A stretch of DNA of 43,974 nucleotides from Micromonospora sediminimaris (lineage in GTDB: Bacteria > Actinomycetota > Actinomycetes > Mycobacteriales > Micromonosporaceae). The notes under the pieces are model-generated. The model did no database searches and was not told the origin of the DNA. It saw only the letters and a list, made by a program, of their open reading frames with translations. Shown here one piece after another: positions 40,004-43,974 of the stretch (positions within the stretch are counted from its first letter, which is position 1; each line of letters starts with the position of its first letter). Position numbers and translations under genes: made by a program. The stretch is taken from assembly GCA_900112325.1 (NCBI GenBank), contig FOLJ01000026.1:1-43974 (forward strand). Direction: 5' to 3'.

Positions 40004-42466
40004 ATGATCTCCCGGACCCGTCCCTCCGGGCGTCGACTTCGAACGCTCTCTGTCTCCGGAAGTGCCGCGATAGTTGCGGCCCTCGTCGTATCGTTGCTGC
40101 CCAGCCTCGCCCACGCCGCCGAGACCACCCTGGCTGCGGCTGCGGGGCAGTCCGGCCGGTACTTCGGTGCCGCGGTAGCGGCGAACAAGCTCAGCGACGG
40201 CGCGTACACGACGATCCTGAACCGCGAGTTCAACAGCGTCACGCCCGAGAACGAAATGAAGATCGACGCGACCGAGCCGCAGCAGAACAACTTCACGTTC
40301 GGCAACGCGGACCGGATCGTCAACCACGCCCTCTCCCGGGGCTGGAAGGTCCGGGGTCACACCCTGGCCTGGCACTCGCAGCAGCCTGGCTGGATGCAGC
40401 AGATGGAAGGCTCGGCGCTGCGGTCGGCCATGCTCAACCATGTCACCCGGGTCGCGTCCTACTACCGCGGCAAGATCGACTCTTGGGACGTGGTCAACGA
40501 GGCGTTCGAGGACGGCAACAGCGGCGCACGCCGTAACTCGAACCTGCAGCGCACCGGCAACGACTGGATCGAGGCCGCGTTCCGGGCCGCCCGGGCCGCC
40601 GACCCGGACGCCAAGCTCTGCTACAACGACTACAACACCGACAACTGGACCTGGGCCAAGACCCAGGCCGTGTACCGGATGGTGCAGGACTTCAAGCAGC
40701 GTGGCGTGCCGATCGACTGCGTCGGGTTCCAGTCGCACTTCAACGCGCAGTCGGCGTACAACAGCAACTACCGCACCACGCTGTCCAGCTTCGCCGCGCT
40801 CGGGGTGGACGTGCAGATCACCGAGCTGGACATCGAAGGCTCCGGCACCCAGCAGGCCAACACCTACCGCAACGTGGTCAACGACTGCCTCGCGGTCCCG
40901 CGGTGCAACGGCATCACCGTGTGGGGCATCCGGGACAGCGACTCGTGGCGCTCGTACGGCACCCCGCTGCTGTTCGACAACAACGGCAACAAGAAGCAGG
41001 CGTACACGGCCACCCTGGACGCGTTGAACAGCGCCGGCCCCGGCCCCACTCCCACTCCCACCACGCCGGGTCCCACTCCCACCCCCACGACGCCGCCGCC
41101 CTCCGACTCCGCCAGCGAGATCGTCGGCAGCCAGTCGGGCCGCTGCATCGACGTACCCAACGCCTCCCGCGACAACGGCACCCGCGTCCAGCTCTACGAC
41201 TGCAACAAGCAGACCAACCAGTCCTGGACCTACACCTCGAACAAGCAGCTACGCGTCTACGGCGACATGTGCCTGGACGCTGGCGGCTCCGGCAACGGCA
41301 CCGCGATCCAGATCTACAGCTGCCACAGCGGGACCAACCAGCAGTGGAACGTCAACTCCAACGGCACCATCAGCGGCGTCCAGTCCGGGCGCTGCCTGGA
41401 CGTGTGGAGCACCTCCAACGGCGCGCAGGTTCAGCTGTACGACTGCCACGGACAGAGCAACCAGCAGTTCCGGCTCGTCTCCCTCGGCGGTCCCACCACC
41501 CCGCCGACCACGCCGCCGCCGACCACCACGCCGCCGACCTCGCCACCGCCGACCGGTACCTGCAACCTGCCGTCGTCGTACCGCTGGTCGTCGACGGGTG
41601 CGCTGGCGCAGCCGCGGTCGGGTTGGGTGTCGTTGAAGGACTTCACCCACGCGCCGTACAACGGTCAGCACCTGGTCTACGGCACCACGCACGACACCGG
41701 CACCACCTGGGGCTCGATGAACTTCGGCCTGTTCTCGAACTGGAACCAGATGGGCTCGGCAAGCCAGAACCAGATGCCCTTCGCGGCCGTCGCGCCGTCG
41801 CTGTTCTACTTCGCTCCCCGCAACGTCTGGGTGCTGGCGTACCAGTGGGGCGGGCCGGCGTTCTCCTACCGGACCTCGACCGACCCCACCAACGTGAACA
41901 GCTGGTCGGCGCACCAGACGCTGTTCACCGGAAGCATCTCCAACTCCAACACCGGTCCGATCGACCAGGCGCTCATCGGTGACGACCAGAACATGTACCT
42001 GTTCTTCGCCGGGGACAACGGCCGCATCTACCGGGCCAGCATGCCGATCGGGAACTTCCCCGGCAGCTTCGGATCGAACTACACCACGATCATGACCGAC
42101 ACCACGAACAACCTGTTCGAAGGCGTCCAGGTCTACAAGCTCCAGGGCCAGCAGCGGTACCTGATGATCGTCGAGGCGATCGGCTCCCAGGGCCGCTACT
42201 TCCGGTCGTTCACCGCCACCAGCCTGGGCGGCAACTGGACCCCGCAGGCCACCAGCGAGAGCAACCCCTTCGCCGGTAAGGCCAACAGCGGCGCCACCTG
42301 GACCAACGACATCAGCCACGGCGAGCTCATCCGCACCAACGCCGACCAGACCATGACCATCGACCCCTGCAACCTGCAACTGCTCTACCAGGGCCGTTCA
42401 CCCAACTCCGGCGGCGACTACGGCCTCCTGCCGTACCGGCCGGGAGTACTGACCCTGCAGCGCTGA
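40004..42466 (+). CDS. Secreted trimodular xylanase: GH10, CBM13 and GH62
   Basis: 820 residues. A signal peptide (1-38) is followed by a GH10 endoxylanase (about 42-343) with acid/base Glu166 (WDVVNEAF) and nucleophile Glu274 (ITELD), a Pro/Thr linker, a CBM13 (about 369-495) with three repeats ending in QSW, QQW and QQF, another linker, and a GH62 arabinofuranosidase domain (about 519-820) with Asp546, Asp654 and Glu706. The enzyme can cut the xylan backbone and strip arabinose in one protein, a strong combination for arabinoxylan. The ATG at 40004 has GGAGG. The GH62 module is nearly identical to the one at 1-830. The CBM13 is nearly identical to that of the next gene. Confidence 0.97.
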   Translation: MISRTRPSGRRLRTLSVSGSAAIVAALVVSLLPSLAHAAETTLAAAAGQSGRYFGAAVAANKLSDGAYTTILNREFNSVTPENEMKIDATEPQQNNFTFGNADRIVNHALSRGWKVRGHTLAWHSQQPGWMQQMEGSALRSAMLNHVTRVASYYRGKIDSWDVVNEAFEDGNSGARRNSNLQRTGNDWIEAAFRAARAADPDAKLCYNDYNTDNWTWAKTQAVYRMVQDFKQRGVPIDCVGFQSHFNAQSAYNSNYRTTLSSFAALGVDVQITELDIEGSGTQQANTYRNVVNDCLAVPRCNGITVWGIRDSDSWRSYGTPLLFDNNGNKKQAYTATLDALNSAGPGPTPTPTTPGPTPTPTTPPPSDSASEIVGSQSGRCIDVPNASRDNGTRVQLYDCNKQTNQSWTYTSNKQLRVYGDMCLDAGGSGNGTAIQIYSCHSGTNQQWNVNSNGTISGVQSGRCLDVWSTSNGAQVQLYDCHGQSNQQFRLVSLGGPTTPPTTPPPTTTPPTSPPPTGTCNLPSSYRWSSTGALAQPRSGWVSLKDFTHAPYNGQHLVYGTTHDTGTTWGSMNFGLFSNWNQMGSASQNQMPFAAVAPSLFYFAPRNVWVLAYQWGGPAFSYRTSTDPTNVNSWSAHQTLFTGSISNSNTGPIDQALIGDDQNMYLFFAGDNGRIYRASMPIGNFPGSFGSNYTTIMTDTTNNLFEGVQVYKLQGQQRYLMIVEAIGSQGRYFRSFTATSLGGNWTPQATSESNPFAGKANSGATWTNDISHGELIRTNADQTMTIDPCNLQLLYQGRSPNSGGDYGLLPYRPGVLTLQR
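41111..41468 (+). repeat. CBM13 module, first of two near-identical direct copies
   Basis: This segment of the xylanase gene matches 43614-43974 over about 360 bases apart from scattered third-position changes and one extra codon in the second copy. A longer match may lie past the window edge. Confidence 0.88.
41563..42390 (+). repeat. Right copy of the large inverted repeat (GH62 module)
   Basis: Matches the reverse complement of 1-830, with 7 differences counted in the last 105 bases and a run of about 75 identical bases near 41605-41682. The pair encloses almost the whole window. Confidence 0.9.
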
Positions 42467-42500
42467 CGGCGTGCAGGTCCGGCTTGGGCACAGCCGGCGC

Positions 42501-42530
42501 GGGCGGGCTCGGCGTACGTCGGGCCCGCCC
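42501..42530. terminator. Hairpin terminator after the xylanase gene
   Basis: The 30-bp block is a self-complementary hairpin (GGGCGGGC outer arm) with two G-U pairs and almost no loop, 34 bp after the xylanase stop. Confidence 0.75.
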
Positions 42531-42572
42531 ATCCCGCAGGACACCCCACCCCACCACCAGGAGGTATCGACA

Positions 42573-43974
42573 GTGCGAGGACACGCACCCCACCCCCCGC
42601 CCCCAGGGGAAGCCCATGCCGGCCGAGTGTCCCCCGGCATTCGGCGACGACTGTTCAAGCTCGCCACGGCTGGGATCGCAGCCGCCGTCGGGATGTTCAC
42701 CGTGACGGTGGCCACCAGCTCGGCGTCGGCCGCCGACAATCCGTACCAGCGGGGCCCGGACCCCACCCGGGCGAGCGTCGCGGCCGTCAACGGCCCCTTC
42801 GTCAACACCTCGGTCAGTGTCCCGACCGGGTACGGCTTCAACGGCGGCAGGATCTACTACCCGACCGACACCAGCCAGGGCACCTTCGGTGCCATCGCCA
42901 TCTCGCCGGGCTACACCGCGTTGTTCTCCGCGGAACTGGCCTGGATGGGCCCGTGGCTGGCGTCGCACGGGTTCGTCGTGATCGGCATCGAGACCAACAG
43001 CCGTAACGACTTCGACACGGCCCGAGGTACCCAGTTGCTCGCCGCGCTCGACTACCTGACGCAGCAGAGCCCGGTACGCGACCGGGTCGACCCGAACCGG
43101 TTGGCCGTCTCCGGTCACTCGATGGGCGGCGGCGGGGCGCTGAGCGCAGCCATCCGGCGCTCGTCGTTGAAGGCGGCGGTCGGTATCACGCCGTACTCGC
43201 CGTCGCAGAACCTGGCGAACGACCGGGTACCCACTATGGTCATCTCCGGGCAGGCGGACACGGTGGTCACCCCGTCCTACGCCCTCGGCCTGTACAACAG
43301 CCTCCCGGCCTCGACCGAGAGCGTCTACCTCGAGGTCGCCGGCGGGGACCACGGGTTCATGGTCGGGCGGTCGAACCCGGTGTTGATCCGGACCATGCTG
43401 CCGTTCCTGAAGATGTTCGTCGACAACGACTCTCGGTACAGCCAGTTCCTCTGCCCGCTGCTGGACAGCAGCGGCGTGGTCACCTACCGCAGCACCTGCC
43501 CGTTGCTGCCGACGAACCCGACCACGCCGCCGCCGACCGGCACGCCGACTCCGACCCCGACCTCAACCCCGACGCCGACGCCGACGCCGACCACCCCGCC
43601 GCCGTCCGGCTCCGCCAACGAAATCATCGGCACCCAGTCCGGCCGCTGCATCGACGTACCCAACGCCTCCCGCAACAACGGCACCCGCGTCCAGCTCTAC
43701 GACTGCAACAAGCAGACCAACCAGTCCTGGACCTACAACACCACAAACAAACAACTACGCGTCTACGGCGACATGTGCCTCGACGCCGCAGGCTCCGGCA
43801 ACGGCACCGCCATCCAGATCTACACCTGCCACAACGGCACCAACCAACAATGGAACATCAACTCCAACGGCACCATCACCGGCGTCCAATCCGGACGCTG
43901 CCTCGACGTCTGGAGCAGCAACAACGGAGCACAGATCCAGCTCTACGACTGCCACGGACAAACCAACCAACAAT
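42573..43974 (+). CDS. Secreted PETase/cutinase-like polyesterase with C-terminal CBM13 (3' end outside window)
   Basis: The GTG at 42573 has a strong ribosome site (CAGGAGG). A long N-terminus and signal peptide (about 1-54) are followed by a cutinase-type alpha/beta hydrolase domain (about 55-312) like those of Thermobifida cutinases and PETase: it begins NPYQRGPDPT, with oxyanion Tyr114 (PGYT) and Met184, catalytic Ser183 (GHSMGG), Asp229 (GQAD) and His260 (GGDHGF), and a C-terminal disulfide pair Cys294 and Cys309. The conserved Trp of the PWx motif is Tyr208 (TPY). A Pro/Thr linker leads to a CBM13 that is a near copy of the one in the xylanase and is cut by the window edge. It may cut plant cutin, other polyesters or plastics; the natural substrate is unproven. 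Confidence 0.92.
   Translation, partial: MRGHAPHPPPPGEAHAGRVSPGIRRRLFKLATAGIAAAVGMFTVTVATSSASAADNPYQRGPDPTRASVAAVNGPFVNTSVSVPTGYGFNGGRIYYPTDTSQGTFGAIAISPGYTALFSAELAWMGPWLASHGFVVIGIETNSRNDFDTARGTQLLAALDYLTQQSPVRDRVDPNRLAVSGHSMGGGGALSAAIRRSSLKAAVGITPYSPSQNLANDRVPTMVISGQADTVVTPSYALGLYNSLPASTESVYLEVAGGDHGFMVGRSNPVLIRTMLPFLKMFVDNDSRYSQFLCPLLDSSGVVTYRSTCPLLPTNPTTPPPTGTPTPTPTSTPTPTPTPTTPPPSGSANEIIGTQSGRCIDVPNASRNNGTRVQLYDCNKQTNQSWTYNTTNKQLRVYGDMCLDAAGSGNGTAIQIYTCHNGTNQQWNINSNGTITGVQSGRCLDVWSSNNGAQIQLYDCHGQTNQQ
43614..43974 (+). repeat. CBM13 module, second near-identical direct copy (cut by window edge)
   Basis: Copies 41111-41468 almost exactly but uses different third bases, with many CAA and AAC codons where the first copy has CAG and other codons. 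It has one extra codon near 43737. Confidence 0.88.

Noticed and set aside
41249..42379. Long minus-strand frame opposite the xylanase gene
   Set aside because: Antisense shadow with the same composition as that at 6-1607; both arise because the GH62 modules are copies of each other.
1..43974. Insertion sequences or prophage as the cause of the module copies
   Set aside because: No transposase, integrase or terminal inverted repeats were seen; the repeats coincide with protein module boundaries.

Overview
The window looks like chromosomal DNA of a filamentous actinobacterium. It has very high GC, frequent GTG starts, ATGA/GTGA-coupled genes, many secreted enzymes with Pro/Thr linkers and CBM2 or CBM13 modules, and NarL-type two-component pairs. 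The style fits Micromonospora or a close relative. This is an inference from sequence style, not a database match. No rRNA, tRNA, CRISPR array, prophage or transposase was seen.

Layout. (1) 1-1448: a GH62 arabinofuranosidase with a CBM13 module, cut by the window edge, with a perfect LacI-type palindrome upstream. (2) 2.0-12.5 kb: a MarR/NmrA-type oxidoreductase divergent pair, DUF2254 and ion-channel-like membrane proteins, BON and DUF421 proteins, a secreted AA10 lytic polysaccharide monooxygenase behind a CebR-like operator, two tandem CNNM/CBS transporter-like proteins, and a secreted esterase. (3) 12.5-16.2 kb: a secreted PHP-domain protein, a small Cys-pair protein and a beta-helix carbohydrate-binding protein with CBM2. 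(4) 16.3-21.9 kb: an ArsR/quinone-oxidoreductase pair, a histidine kinase/response regulator operon, and a second kinase and regulator facing each other.

(5) 22.0-26.4 kb is the most interesting part: an apparently complete RiPP (ribosomally made, modified peptide) operon. It holds a 36-residue precursor with an alternating Cys-Ala-Cys-Ala-Cys core, a radical SAM/SPASM maturase, a PqqD-like leader-binding protein, a soluble SipW-like Ser/His peptidase, and an ABC exporter. The last five genes all overlap by a few bases. The leader has a W-x-x-P motif resembling the Y-x-x-P motif read by PqqD-like domains in lasso peptide systems. I do not recognise the product class. The neighbouring convergent kinase/regulator pair is a plausible controller.

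(6) 26.5-39.5 kb: a secreted hydrolase with CBM2, a PaaX-family regulator, an SDR, a GH15 enzyme, a DUF5872-like protein, a secreted beta-propeller-like protein, an alpha/beta hydrolase, a spermidine-synthase-like protein, a P450/ferredoxin pair, a TetR regulator with a strong operator, an NAD-dependent epimerase and a thioredoxin-fold protein. (7) 40.0-43.97 kb: a three-module xylanase (GH10-CBM13-GH62) and a PETase/cutinase-like polyesterase fused to CBM13, cut by the window edge.

The GH62 modules at the two ends are nearly identical and inverted relative to each other, and the two CBM13 modules near the right end are near-identical direct repeats. Module shuffling or gene conversion therefore appears active. 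The secreted enzymes at both ends, the AA10 enzyme and the CBM2/CBM13 proteins together suggest a soil saprophyte that attacks plant cell wall and polyesters.
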